A stretch of DNA of 64,000 bases from assembly GCF_900100485.1 (NCBI RefSeq), contig NZ_FNDH01000001.1, forward strand, positions 152,970 to 216,969. The letters are read 5' to 3'. The notes under the pieces are model-generated. The model was not told where the DNA came from, ran no database searches, and worked only from the letters and a program-made list of their open reading frames with translations. Positions 39,106 through 48,889 of this stretch are shown here, one piece after another (positions within the stretch are counted from its first letter, which is position 1; every line of letters starts with the position of its first letter). Both the position numbers and the translations under genes were made by a program. Source of the DNA: Nitrosomonas sp. Nm132. GTDB lineage: Bacteria; Pseudomonadota; Gammaproteobacteria; Burkholderiales; Nitrosomonadaceae.

Positions 39106-40488
39106 TTACACCACCGCTTTGACCATATCCTCTACAACCTTCTTGGCATCACCAAACACCATCATTGTCTTGTCCATGTAGAATAAGTCATTGTCAAGAC
39201 CAGCATAGCCAGCAGCCATACTACGCTTGACAACTATCACCGTGCGGGCCTTGTGCGCCTCCAGAATAGGCATCCCATAGATAGGACTGCCTGGAACATT
39301 TGCAGCTGGATTGACCACGTCATTTGCACCTAAAACAAGCACTACATCAGTATTAGGAAAATCGCTGTTAATTTCTTCCATCTCCAAAACCTGCTCATAG
39401 GGTATTTCGGCTTCAGCAAGTAGCACATTCATATGCCCCGGCATACGACCCGCTACGGGGTGAATGGCAAAACGAACATTGACACCTTTTCGATGCAGTA
39501 CTTCTGCAAGCTCTTTGACCGAATGTTGTGCACGAGCTACGGCCAAGCCATAACCTGGAATAATAATAACGCTATCTGCATTACCCATCAAAAATGCTGC
39601 GTCGTCTGCACTACCGCTTCGATAGGTTTTCTGTGTTCCATCACTCGCGCCTTGGGCACCGCCTTCGCTACCAAAACCACCCAGTATGACAGAGAGAAAG
39701 GGACGATTCATGGCCTTGCACATGATATATGACAGAATTGCCCCCGAGCTGCCCACCAACGAGCCAGCAATAATGAGCATTGGGTTGCCAAGTGAAAAGC
39801 CGATACCTGCTGCTGCCCAGCCAGAATAGGAATTCAGCATGGAAATCACTACCGGCATGTCAGCTCCCCCGATAGGAATGATAATGAGGAATCCGAGCAG
39901 AAATGCGATAGCTGTCATGGCAATAAATGCTGTCCAATTGGTTATTTCGCTGAAAAAGAACCATAAGCCAAAACCAATCATAACGATTGCCAGCAGCAAA
40001 TTGATCATGTGCTGTCCAGTGAACACAACGGGAGCTCCGCTCATGCGACCAGACAACTTGAGGAAGGCAATGACTGAGCCAGACCAGGTCATGGCACCAA
40101 TAAACGTTCCCAAAAACAATTCCAGCTTGCTACCAGCTGGCAATACTTCAGACAGGCCGAATGAAACAGGATTATTGACGGCAGCAATGGCTATAAATAC
40201 CGCAGCCAAACCAACCAATGAGTGCATGAAAGCAACCAATTCCGGCATGGCTGTCATCTGAACTCGTTGCGCCACAATAGAGCCTACAATCGCACCTATA
40301 GCAATACACCCCAGTATCAATGCCCAATTCTCGGTAATGGTCAGAGTAGTGCCAACGGCAATCGTCATTCCAACCATTCCAAAGAAATTACCGCGCCGAG
40401 CGGAAAGAGGTGAACTAAGCCCTTTCAGGGCCAAAATGAAAAAAACCGCCGCAACCAGATAAGCGAGAGCAATCAAATCAGCAGACAT
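39106..40488 (-). CDS. pntB: NAD(P) transhydrogenase subunit beta
   Basis: PntB forms the NADP(H)-binding and part of the proton-translocating subunit of the membrane transhydrogenase. About nine transmembrane helices fill residues 1-270. The C-terminal domain III carries the NADP-binding GYGLAVARAQHSVKEL, and FAIHPVAGRMPGHMNVLLAEA, VLVLGANDVVNPAA and KRSMAAGYAGLDN. Length of 460 aa fits. It is the last gene of the pntA1-pntA2-pntB operon and abuts pntA2. Confidence 0.97.
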   Translation of the reverse strand: MSADLIALAYLVAAVFFILALKGLSSPLSARRGNFFGMVGMTIAVGTTLTITENWALILGCIAIGAIVGSIVAQRVQMTAMPELVAFMHSLVGLAAVFIAIAAVNNPVSFGLSEVLPAGSKLELFLGTFIGAMTWSGSVIAFLKLSGRMSGAPVVFTGQHMINLLLAIVMIGFGLWFFFSEITNWTAFIAMTAIAFLLGFLIIIPIGGADMPVVISMLNSYSGWAAAGIGFSLGNPMLIIAGSLVGSSGAILSYIMCKAMNRPFLSVILGGFGSEGGAQGASDGTQKTYRSGSADDAAFLMGNADSVIIIPGYGLAVARAQHSVKELAEVLHRKGVNVRFAIHPVAGRMPGHMNVLLAEAEIPYEQVLEMEEINSDFPNTDVVLVLGANDVVNPAANVPGSPIYGMPILEAHKARTVIVVKRSMAAGYAGLDNDLFYMDKTMMVFGDAKKVVEDMVKAVV

Positions 40489-40797
40489 TTAAGCGCTTCC
40501 TTTTTTATCTTTTTTTCTAAACATTTCTAACATACGCTGGGTGACGAGAAATCCACCGAATACGTTGATGGAAGCAAGGATTACTGCTGCAGCCCCTAAC
40601 CAGGCGCCCCAATCCGATTCAGCTGGGCCTGCAGCCAACATTGCGCCTACTAAAATAATACTTGAAATGGCATTAGTCACTGACATCAGCGGTGTATGCA
40701 AAGCTGGTGTCACATTCCATACCACGTGATAGCCAACAAAAACCGCCAATACGAATACAGTAAGATGAATTATCGTTGGATCAATTTCACCAATCAT
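40489..40797 (-). CDS. pntAB: NAD(P) transhydrogenase subunit alpha part 2 (membrane part)
   Basis: The 102-aa protein is the separate membrane segment of the alpha subunit, as in the three-gene type of transhydrogenase. It has three hydrophobic helices, with the conserved [25 protein letters not shown] segment spanning about residues 20-44. I chose ATG 40797 ([10 protein letters not shown]), which has AGGA upstream; the in-frame ATG 40818 would add seven polar residues. It follows pntA1 by 73 bp. Confidence 0.94.
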   Translation of the reverse strand: MIGEIDPTIIHLTVFVLAVFVGYHVVWNVTPALHTPLMSVTNAISSIILVGAMLAAGPAESDWGAWLGAAAVILASINVFGGFLVTQRMLEMFRKKDKKGSA

Positions 40798-40870
40798 GTT
40801 TGTTCCTCTTGAATTCATTAACTTTTATAGAATCTGAAGCGCACACTAAAGCAACTCTTCACTTTCTGTT

Positions 40871-41998
40871 TTATATTTTTTTGATCACTTCTCCACCCGA
40901 ACAAACCAATGTTCCGGCAATAATCTCATCCTCCCAGTTTATTTTGAGTTCGCCATTATTTGAATCAAGCATCAAATTAAGGAAATTCATAAGATTACGT
41001 GCATAGAGTGCGCTTGCATCTGCAGCCACTAAACCAGGAAGATTAGCAATACCAATGAGATGAACACCATGTTTTACCACGGTTTTATTCAACTCAGACA
41101 GGGGACAGTTCCCACCCGCTTCCACCGCCATATCTACAATTACCGAGCCAGGCTTCATCGCCTGAACCGTTTCTTCTCGGATCAAAACTGGGGCCGGACG
41201 CCCAGGTATCAATGCAGTTGTAATGACAATATCCGCTGCGGCAGCTCTTGCATGAACTAATTCTCCTTGCCGGCGTTTGTAATCCTCCGACATTTCAGTT
41301 GCATAGCCGCCAGCTGTTTCAGCCTTCGCTTTTTCTTCCTCAGTCAGGGGAACCTCCACAAATTTTGCACCAAGGCTTTCGACCTGCTCTTTAACTGCCG
41401 GACGGACATCAAATGCTTCAATCACTGCGCCCAGCCTTTTGGCTGTCGCAATCGCCTGCAAACCTGCTACCCCCGCTCCCAGCACTAATACTCTAGCAGC
41501 TTTAACCGTACCAGCTGCTGTCATCAGCATGGGAAAGAATTTCTGATAAACATTAGCGGCCATAATGACCGCCTTATATCCGCCAATATTTGCCTGAGAA
41601 GACAGCACATCCATACTTTGTGCACGAGAGATACGCGGCAATTTCTCCATGGAAAATGCAGTCAGGCCATGTCTAGCGAGTACCTCGATCCCTTCCATCT
41701 GATGAGGTGACAGCAAGCCAATCAAAACTGCATCCTTGCGTATCAAAGCTAGCTCATCCGTTCCTGGACCGCGCACTTTAAGTACAATCTGTGATTGACT
41801 ATATAATTGTGAAACATCATCAACGATAGTTGCACCCGCTTCTTGGTATGCAGCATCAGGAATACTCGCACCAGCACCTGCGCCAGACTGAACAAGAACA
41901 GTATGAAAACCCTTGGCAGTATATTTCTTGACCGTTTCCGGCGTAGCTGCTACACGCGTTTCTCCCGCATAAATTTCTGCAGGTATGCCTATGTGCAT
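40871..41998 (-). CDS. pntAA: NAD(P) transhydrogenase subunit alpha part 1 (NAD-binding)
   Basis: This soluble NAD(H)-binding domain I of transhydrogenase resembles alanine dehydrogenase. It starts MHIGIPAEIYAGETRVAATPETV and has the Rossmann segment VLVLGAGVAGLQAIATAKRLGA and the family's TTALIPGRPAPVLI. ATG 41998 is chosen, with GGGAGA upstream; a TTG two codons earlier is in frame. Together with pntA2 and pntB it makes the proton-driven hydride transfer NADH to NADPH, important for an autotroph that must make NADPH for CO2 fixation. Confidence 0.96.
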   Translation of the reverse strand: MHIGIPAEIYAGETRVAATPETVKKYTAKGFHTVLVQSGAGAGASIPDAAYQEAGATIVDDVSQLYSQSQIVLKVRGPGTDELALIRKDAVLIGLLSPHQMEGIEVLARHGLTAFSMEKLPRISRAQSMDVLSSQANIGGYKAVIMAANVYQKFFPMLMTAAGTVKAARVLVLGAGVAGLQAIATAKRLGAVIEAFDVRPAVKEQVESLGAKFVEVPLTEEEKAKAETAGGYATEMSEDYKRRQGELVHARAAAADIVITTALIPGRPAPVLIREETVQAMKPGSVIVDMAVEAGGNCPLSELNKTVVKHGVHLIGIANLPGLVAADASALYARNLMNFLNLMLDSNNGELKINWEDEIIAGTLVCSGGEVIKKI

Positions 41999-42200
41999 CG
42001 ACAATCTCCCTTATCCTTTATTCAAACTTGAAAATACCTAATGCTTTGCATCATTTTCCTCGAATGCGTGATTATAAATGAAACTAGATGCATGCATTAC
42101 TCTGATTGATACAATCTTATAAAATGTTCAACCATTAAATCCATACTTCATACTCATTTGCACTCGAAACATGACTACGAAAAGCAATTTCTTTATTTAT

Positions 42201-45200
42201 TCAATTTATATTTTTCAGACAACGATTGATCCATTGACTCGTCAATTTCTCCTGTGCACTGTTTTGTCGCAATCGCGACGCAAGACTACCAAAATCGACC
42301 CAATCCAACGGCTGATCCTGATTAAAGCACGAAAAGACATAAGTAATCTCTCCGGTTTTAGGATCTTTATGTGGTTGCAAGCACTGGGCGCAGATTTCCT
42401 TCATCATGCATTGCATCGGTGAATTAATGGATCCTATGGCAAAGTGATTTTCCTTCAAGTAAGGCTGAAGCTGGTGATGACGCGCAAAGCCCACTGCAGC
42501 CATCATCCGATCAGAACCAATCGCGATGATGCGATCAGCGTCTGCTAAGGGTATCGGTTGAACACCGAGTGTACCGCTGCCATAGGCAACCATGGCCTGA
42601 ACAATATTCCCGACAAAACTAAAATCACCCGGCCTGGAGGGCTCAAACCCAGGCGCTTCATCACAACACCACACTACTGTATCTGCCGCTGACTCAATTT
42701 CAGCTACTTTGTAACGATCAACAAGTTTTTTGTAGCCTGCAAAATATAAAACGCGGGATCCTGCTGCGCGCGCCGCAGCGCCAATAGAAAATAATACCGC
42801 ATTCCCGAGTCCCCCTCCTACCAGCACAACAGTCTCATCGTGAAAAATCTCGGTAGGTGTTCCAGTAGGCCCCATCAGCACAACTGGATCTTCAGGTTTG
42901 AGTAACGTGCATAAATTTGCAGACCCCCCCATCTCCAGTGCGATCAGCGAGACGCGCCCATTTGAAATATCTACCGATGCTCCTGTCAACGCTATACCTT
43001 CCATTGCTAATCGGGTATCCTCGATTGTCGTAGCAAGTGTTGCAAAATTCTGGAAGCGGTAAAACTGCCCAGGTTGAAAGTGTTTGGCAGCCATGGGAGC
43101 TTGCACAATTATTTCAATAATATTAGGTGTCAGCCTCTCCACCTTATGAACAATAGGCTTCAATTGATGATTCATTTCAGCAAAAAACTGCGAGACTGAT
43201 TGAGTCGAAGAAGGCGTAATATGATCAAGCACCCGACTGACAATTGGATATCCCTGTTTAGCGCTAGCCATGGCTTTTACCACATTTCCTGAATATGACG
43301 GATGTAAATCGCCAAAGAAGCTGATAAAACGCCCATCTTCACAACGACTCAGCAATACTGCTGGTGTTTCTGGCTTAGGATTACCTTTCGGCAGACTCAC
43401 AGGATTTCCCTGCTCATCACAGGCAGAAAAATAACGCCCGCTCAGCTTGAAATATTTCTCATCTTCTCTGGCAAGCACAGTATTCGGATGGGTTCCTGCA
43501 GCGACCAGAATTGCCCGGGCTGGTAACTCAACTTCTCGAGTTTTTTGCCATTGTCCTGCTTCATCCAATGCTTGGACAGAAAATCTGATCGATTTTATAT
43601 GCTCCCACTCGTCTACATCCACCCGCAGAGGTGTCAGTCCTTCAGCAAACCAAATACCTTCCTCCAGCGCTTTCTCGACTTCCTCATGGTTCAGCGTATA
43701 AGAAGGACTCTCTATCAAGCGCTTACGATAAGCTATCGTAGCCCCCCCCCACGATTGCAACAGCTTCAGAATATCAGGCTCACGACCTTCCTGTACCGCC
43801 TGAGCACGCTCTGCACGAATCGCTCGAGCATGTGTTAAAAATTCTTCTGCAATTTCCCGCTCCTCTTCGTCCCAAGAATGACGAACCTTAGCTTCACCCT
43901 GCTCTGAAACAAGTATTTCGTAGCGCTTCAGGAATTTCTCGACTTGTACCGGATAATAAGCCAGCGCTTCGGTAGCTGTATCAATTGCAGTCAGCCCGCC
44001 ACCAATTACGACAGCAGGTAAACGTAGCTGCATGTTGGCAATAGAATCAGCCTGTGCTGCACCTGATAACTGGAGTGCCATCAAAAAATCAGAAGCAGCG
44101 CGCACTCCTCGTGCTAAACCATTCGGTAAATCAAGAATTGTTGGACGCCCTGCACCAGCAGCCAATGCGATGTGATCAAAGCCCAAAGCCAATGCATCAT
44201 CCGCCGTCAAAGTGCCGCCGAAGCGCACACTACCAAAGAGCGCAAACTCTGCTCGCCGCTCCAGCAAGAGACGGATTAATTTAAGAAAATTCTTATCCCA
44301 ACGTACGGTAATACCGTATTCCGCCACGCCACCAAAACCTCCCGCCATGCGTTCATTCAAATCTACGCGCAACATGTCCGTATCTCGAATAGCAGAAAAG
44401 GGAACGCGCTGACCATGTAGATTGACACCGGAAATCTCTGCTGGCAACGGCTCAATTTTGAGACCATCAATACCCACCACAGTATGGCCATCATTCATTA
44501 AATGGTGTGCCAAGGTATATCCGGCGGGTCCCATGCCTACAACCAATATTTTCTTGCCTGTCGATGGCTTAGGTAAGGGCCTATGTAAATCAAGTGGATT
44601 CCAGCGTGTAAGCAGGCTGTATATCTCAAATCCCCAGGGCAATTCAAGCACATCTTTGAGCGTACGGGTTTCTGCTTGAGGAATATCGACCGGATCCTGC
44701 TTCTGATATATGCAGGATTTCATGCAGTCATTACAGATACGATGCCCCGTCCCTGCGCACATGGGATTATCCAGTATAATCATCGCCAGACTGCCGACCG
44801 CTACACCCTGCGACTTGAGCTTGTGAAATTCCGAGATTCGCTCTTCCAGCGGACAGCCTGCCAGCAAAGCACCCAACTCGCTTTTCTTGAAAGAAGGTGG
44901 TTCTTCTGGATTTCTAGCTTTTAGTATAAATCCTTTTGAGCAGGAATCCTTTCCCTGTTCATGGCACCAGATACAATAATTGGTTTCATCCAATGCACCC
45001 ACTAAATCAGTTCCTTCATCAGTCAATGAAAAACCTTCTCGGTGGCGCAAATGATCGAGACGATGAACGGTAAATCCTGCATGGTCATCAGTCGACAGTG
45101 ACAATAAGTGAAAATAATCGAGTTTTGCTGGAGACTTGAATAACACTCCCTGCTGGGTGTGTGTTTGTCCCGAAGTTGTGCGTAATGCCCATGCAGCATA

Positions 45201-45737
45201 GTGCAGCGCATCATTCAAACGTGCTGTATTGCTGGCTTCATCCTCCATCCACTGCGCGACATGGGTTGCAAACACTAACTCTGAAAAAGGTTCGCCAAAT
45301 TCAGCTTCCAGTTTTTGTTCTAAGGTAATGCCATCTATCGTTTGCAATACTTCATCGCTTACCTTAGTTTTTGCACGACGCTGCACAAATTGCCGCTTAC
45401 AAAAATAAAGTGGGGCAAGTTCATGATGGCGTGCTGCAAGCGCACGCACCTGATTCTCAATACCAAAGAGCTGTGCAATAAAATCTTCCAACCAGGGAGC
45501 AAGCTCAATCAGAAAAGCAGATTCATCTTTAGGCGCCAACTCATCTGGATACCGGCGGGCATGATCCAGACGGGCACGTAATCCAGCCTCCCCCTCCCGC
45601 AGAAAATCTAGAAATGCCTCATCCAGCTTTACCAAACCATCACGGTTATATAAATCTGCAAAAGTCACGCCAAATTTAAGGCTGGGAGAAACAACCTCTG
45701 TTGAGAGACTGTTAAGCGTTGATGCTGAATTTGTCAT
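42201..45737 (-). CDS. Large Fe-S flavoprotein: GltD-like plus PyrK-like fusion (NfnAB-like architecture)
   Basis: The 1178-aa protein has four parts. Residues 1-240 are unrecognised. Residues 250-345 are Cys-rich: Cys255, Cys258, Cys266, Cys295, Cys327, Cys335, Cys338 and Cys342, like the N-terminal [4Fe-4S] domain of GltD/NfnB. Residues 395-840 are a GltD-like FAD/NAD(P) module with VVGMGPAGYTLAHHL and VVIGGGLTAIDTA. Residues 850-1178 are a ferredoxin-reductase/PyrK-like domain with the FAD motif GQFYRFQNF, VLVGGGLGNAVLF, and a Cys cluster CMMKEICAQC...C for [2Fe-2S]. NfnAB has the last two as separate subunits. It lies 197 bp upstream of pntA1 on the same strand. Reaction unknown; electron transfer between pyridine nucleotides and another carrier is inferred. 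Confidence 0.8.
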   Translation of the reverse strand: MTNSASTLNSLSTEVVSPSLKFGVTFADLYNRDGLVKLDEAFLDFLREGEAGLRARLDHARRYPDELAPKDESAFLIELAPWLEDFIAQLFGIENQVRALAARHHELAPLYFCKRQFVQRRAKTKVSDEVLQTIDGITLEQKLEAEFGEPFSELVFATHVAQWMEDEASNTARLNDALHYAAWALRTTSGQTHTQQGVLFKSPAKLDYFHLLSLSTDDHAGFTVHRLDHLRHREGFSLTDEGTDLVGALDETNYCIWCHEQGKDSCSKGFILKARNPEEPPSFKKSELGALLAGCPLEERISEFHKLKSQGVAVGSLAMIILDNPMCAGTGHRICNDCMKSCIYQKQDPVDIPQAETRTLKDVLELPWGFEIYSLLTRWNPLDLHRPLPKPSTGKKILVVGMGPAGYTLAHHLMNDGHTVVGIDGLKIEPLPAEISGVNLHGQRVPFSAIRDTDMLRVDLNERMAGGFGGVAEYGITVRWDKNFLKLIRLLLERRAEFALFGSVRFGGTLTADDALALGFDHIALAAGAGRPTILDLPNGLARGVRAASDFLMALQLSGAAQADSIANMQLRLPAVVIGGGLTAIDTATEALAYYPVQVEKFLKRYEILVSEQGEAKVRHSWDEEEREIAEEFLTHARAIRAERAQAVQEGREPDILKLLQSWGGATIAYRKRLIESPSYTLNHEEVEKALEEGIWFAEGLTPLRVDVDEWEHIKSIRFSVQALDEAGQWQKTREVELPARAILVAAGTHPNTVLAREDEKYFKLSGRYFSACDEQGNPVSLPKGNPKPETPAVLLSRCEDGRFISFFGDLHPSYSGNVVKAMASAKQGYPIVSRVLDHITPSSTQSVSQFFAEMNHQLKPIVHKVERLTPNIIEIIVQAPMAAKHFQPGQFYRFQNFATLATTIEDTRLAMEGIALTGASVDISNGRVSLIALEMGGSANLCTLLKPEDPVVLMGPTGTPTEIFHDETVVLVGGGLGNAVLFSIGAAARAAGSRVLYFAGYKKLVDRYKVAEIESAADTVVWCCDEAPGFEPSRPGDFSFVGNIVQAMVAYGSGTLGVQPIPLADADRIIAIGSDRMMAAVGFARHHQLQPYLKENHFAIGSINSPMQCMMKEICAQCLQPHKDPKTGEITYVFSCFNQDQPLDWVDFGSLASRLRQNSAQEKLTSQWINRCLKNIN

Positions 45738-45866
45738 AGTTTTTTTGTTTGGTATTATCTGTATGGAAATAAAGGTACCGCGTCAAATCTGACGCTGGTA
45801 CCGTTCTTCGCGATATTGGGATTCTGTATAGGGTGTAAGAAAATGAGAACTACTCTGATAATCGAT

Positions 45867-47183
45867 CTAACAGATCATACCGGCTGCAACCGTATTATTA
45901 CTTGTCTCATCAATCATAATAAAACTGCCCGTAGCGCGATTGGATGCATAGTCATCGCACACCAATGGCTGCTGGACTTTCATCACAACTCGCGCAATAT
46001 CATTCATTTTCAAGGAATCTGTCGTCTCATGATTTAGCGTATTGACGTCTACACGATAATCAATCTGGCTAACCACTCCCTTAACCATTCGAGTCGTGTG
46101 CTTAACGATATATTTGCGTCTAGGATCAAGTGACTGTTCTGACAACCAGCACAGCATTGCTGTAAACTCTTTCTTGATCTTTGGTTGCTCTTCAGTTTTT
46201 ACCAGCATGTCTCCCCGGGAGATATCTAGATGATCTTCGATAGTCAGTGTGACAGATTGCGGTGCGAAGGCATCATCAAAGGAATCTTGATACAGGAGAA
46301 TTTCCTTGATACGTGAGGTTAATCCTGAAGGTAGAATCGTCACGGCATCACCTACACGAATAGAACCTGATTCAACGCGTCCCATATATCCCCGAAAATC
46401 GTGCAATGCTTCCGTTTGCGGACGACAAACCCATTGCACTGGAAAACGGAAATCATCCGTATTGATATCGTGTTCAATATCAATATCTTCCAGTAAATCT
46501 ATCAATGCCCTACCTTCATACCAAGCAAGCTTGTCACCCCTCTCCACCACCATATCCCCGACTAAAGCAGACATAGGAATATATTCGATATTACGCAAGC
46601 GAAGTCCTTGCGCAAAAGTAGCAAAATCATTGCAGATGCGCTCAAACACCTCACGTGAATAATCCACCAGATCCATTTTATTAACTGCTACGACCAAATG
46701 GGGAATACCTACCAGACTAGCTAAATAGGCATGACGACGAGACTGGGTAAGCACACCCTTGCGCGCATCGATCAGAATAATGGCTAGATTGGCAGTGGAA
46801 GCCCCTGTTACCATATTCCGAGTATACTGCTCATGGCCGGGTGTATCCGCAATGATGAATTTACGTTTGGGAGTTGCAAAATAACGATAAGCTACATCAA
46901 TCGTAATACCTTGCTCCCGCTCCGCTTGCAGGCCATCGGTAAGCAGCGAGAGGTCCACGCTTTGCATTCCACGCTTATTTGAGGTGCGTGCAATGGAGCT
47001 CAATTGATCCTCAAAAATGGATTTTGAGTCATGTAACAAACGTCCTATCAAGGTACTTTTTCCGTCATCTACACTTCCTGCAGCAATAAAGCGCAATAAT
47101 TCAGCACGATCAAGCCCGATATTCCCAACTACCGACATTTTAGAGCCTTCTGATAATTGATTCTTAAAGTTGAAATAATCCAT
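45867..47183 (-). CDS. cysN: Sulfate adenylyltransferase subunit 1 (GTPase)
   Basis: CysN is the EF-Tu-like GTPase that drives ATP sulfurylase. It shows the P-loop GSVDDGKSTLIGRLLHD, the switch II DTPGHEQYTRNMVTGAS, NKMD and the GTPase barrel domains. No C-terminal APS kinase is fused; the protein ends after ETSNNTVAAGMIC. Candidate starts are ATG 47183 and ATG 47138 (MSVVGNIGLDRAELLRF); a TTG at 47192 is also in frame. It is 21 bp after cysD and is the last gene of cysIHDN. Confidence 0.95.
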   Translation of the reverse strand: MDYFNFKNQLSEGSKMSVVGNIGLDRAELLRFIAAGSVDDGKSTLIGRLLHDSKSIFEDQLSSIARTSNKRGMQSVDLSLLTDGLQAEREQGITIDVAYRYFATPKRKFIIADTPGHEQYTRNMVTGASTANLAIILIDARKGVLTQSRRHAYLASLVGIPHLVVAVNKMDLVDYSREVFERICNDFATFAQGLRLRNIEYIPMSALVGDMVVERGDKLAWYEGRALIDLLEDIDIEHDINTDDFRFPVQWVCRPQTEALHDFRGYMGRVESGSIRVGDAVTILPSGLTSRIKEILLYQDSFDDAFAPQSVTLTIEDHLDISRGDMLVKTEEQPKIKKEFTAMLCWLSEQSLDPRRKYIVKHTTRMVKGVVSQIDYRVDVNTLNHETTDSLKMNDIARVVMKVQQPLVCDDYASNRATGSFIMIDETSNNTVAAGMIC

Positions 47184-47204
47184 ATCTTCCAAAAAAAGAT
47201 GCTT

Positions 47205-48110
47205 TTAGAAATACCCTTCTTTCTTGCGTAATTCCATTGAGGCATCTGAAGTTTGATCATCCATACGTGTCGCACCACGCTCAGTAATGCGTGTCATTGC
47301 CGTCTCAGCAATAATTTCACTCACATTTTTGGCTTGTGAAGCAACCGGGCATGTACAGCTCATATCTCCAACTGTACGGAAGCGCACCATTATTTTTTCG
47401 ACTTGCTCACCCTCTTTGGGTTGTACTAGATACGATACCGGCAATAAGCCCGCATCACGTGGAATAACCTCTCGCCAATGAGCAAAATAAATGGAAGGTA
47501 CTTCCAGTTCCTCCCGCGCAATATACTCCCACACATCCAGCTCAGTCCAGTTGCTGATCGGAAACACACGGATGTTCTCTCCTGGATGGGTCCGCGTGTT
47601 GTAAAGACTCCATAGCTCTGGCCGCTGATTTTTTGGATCCCATTGACCAAATTCATCACGGAATGAAAAAATGCGCTCTTTAGCACGTGCTTTTTCCTCA
47701 TCACGACGAGCTCCACCAATACAGGCATCAAAACCAAATTCAGCAATAGCATCCAATAATGTGATGGACTGAAATGGGTTCCGGCTTTGGTTTTGTGATC
47801 GCAGCACTACCTTACCTCTCTTGATAGAATCTTCCATACTGCGCACAATCAGTCGTTCACCCAACTCCATGGCGCGGTGATCGCGAAATTCAATCACTTC
47901 AGGAAAATTATGCTCCGTATCAATATGCAGCAAAGGAAAAGGGAAACGCCCTGGCCGAAAAGCCTTTTCTGCCAATCGCAATAACACAACTGAGTCTTTT
48001 CCCCCAGAGAACAATAATGCAGGATTAGCGCATTCAGCTGCCACCTCTCGCATGATATGAATTGCTTCACTCTCGAGAGCATCCAGATGGGTAAAGGTTT
48101 GATTACTCAT
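47205..48110 (-). CDS. cysD: Sulfate adenylyltransferase subunit 2
   Basis: CysD is the PP-loop ATPase that forms APS from ATP and sulfate. The PP-loop is SGGKDSVVLLRLAEKA, with DACIGGARRDEEKARAKER and the C-terminal GATRMDDQTSDASMELRKKEGYF tail typical of CysD. Length of 301 aa is normal. It is 48 bp after cysH and 12-21 bp before cysN, so the two subunits are made together. Confidence 0.97.
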   Translation of the reverse strand: MSNQTFTHLDALESEAIHIMREVAAECANPALLFSGGKDSVVLLRLAEKAFRPGRFPFPLLHIDTEHNFPEVIEFRDHRAMELGERLIVRSMEDSIKRGKVVLRSQNQSRNPFQSITLLDAIAEFGFDACIGGARRDEEKARAKERIFSFRDEFGQWDPKNQRPELWSLYNTRTHPGENIRVFPISNWTELDVWEYIAREELEVPSIYFAHWREVIPRDAGLLPVSYLVQPKEGEQVEKIMVRFRTVGDMSCTCPVASQAKNVSEIIAETAMTRITERGATRMDDQTSDASMELRKKEGYF

Positions 48111-48158
48111 TCTCTTCTTTCTTTTAGCTTCTAAAAATAATCTTAGTGAAATCTATCT

Positions 48159-48863
48159 CTATTTTACCGACTTAACTTTATTTATATGCAGTCCACACTC
48201 TTTACTTTCAGGGTTCTCCCACCACCAGCGCCCAGATCGAACGTCTTCTCCAGGGGTGACCGCACGCGTACAAGGAGCGCAGCCAATACTCGGATAAAAA
48301 CGATCATGTAACTTGTTGTAGGGCACATCATGCTGCTTAAGATACTCCCATACTTCGGCATTGCTCCATTCACACAGTGGATTAAACTTTTGCATGTTAT
48401 TCTCAGCATCAAACGAGGATATTGCCAAACTGTCTCGAGTAACTGCTTGTTCGCGACGCATCCCTGTGATCCAGGCACGCTTACCCGACAATGCACGACG
48501 CAGCGGCTCGACTTTCCGAATGTAACAGCAGCGCTTGCGTAGCTCAACACTTTGATAGAACCCATTAGGGCCATTTTGCGCAACATAACTTTCCACTGCA
48601 GCCGCATCAGGAAAATACACCTGAATAGAAAGACCATAACGATCTCTCACCACCTGCATCAAATCATAGGTTTCTTGAGGTAACCGGCCTGTATCCAGCG
48701 TAAACACGGCAATATCCGAATAGTAACGCGCAATCAAGTCGGTCAACACCATGTCTTCAGCACCAAAACTGCTGGCAAATACAGCAGGCGCATATTCCTG
48801 CTGTATCTTTGCGAGCAAAACGTGTAATTGCTCGACCTTCTGCGCTACATCACATTGGCTCAT
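48159..48863 (-). CDS. cysH: Adenylylsulfate (APS) reductase, CysH family
   Basis: The thioredoxin-dependent reductase converts APS (or PAPS) to sulfite. It has the paired cysteines Cys112-Cys113 (KRCCYIRKVEPL) and Cys195-Cys198 (GCAPCTRAV) that bind a [4Fe-4S] cluster, the mark of APS rather than PAPS reductases, and the C-terminal catalytic Cys in KECGLH. No cysC (APS kinase) is seen, which agrees. ATG 48863 is chosen because AGGAA lies five bases upstream; GTG 48881 is an in-frame alternative. Confidence 0.94.
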   Translation of the reverse strand: MSQCDVAQKVEQLHVLLAKIQQEYAPAVFASSFGAEDMVLTDLIARYYSDIAVFTLDTGRLPQETYDLMQVVRDRYGLSIQVYFPDAAAVESYVAQNGPNGFYQSVELRKRCCYIRKVEPLRRALSGKRAWITGMRREQAVTRDSLAISSFDAENNMQKFNPLCEWSNAEVWEYLKQHDVPYNKLHDRFYPSIGCAPCTRAVTPGEDVRSGRWWWENPESKECGLHINKVKSVK

Positions 48864-48889
48864 CAATTTCCTATTTGTCACAAGACGTC

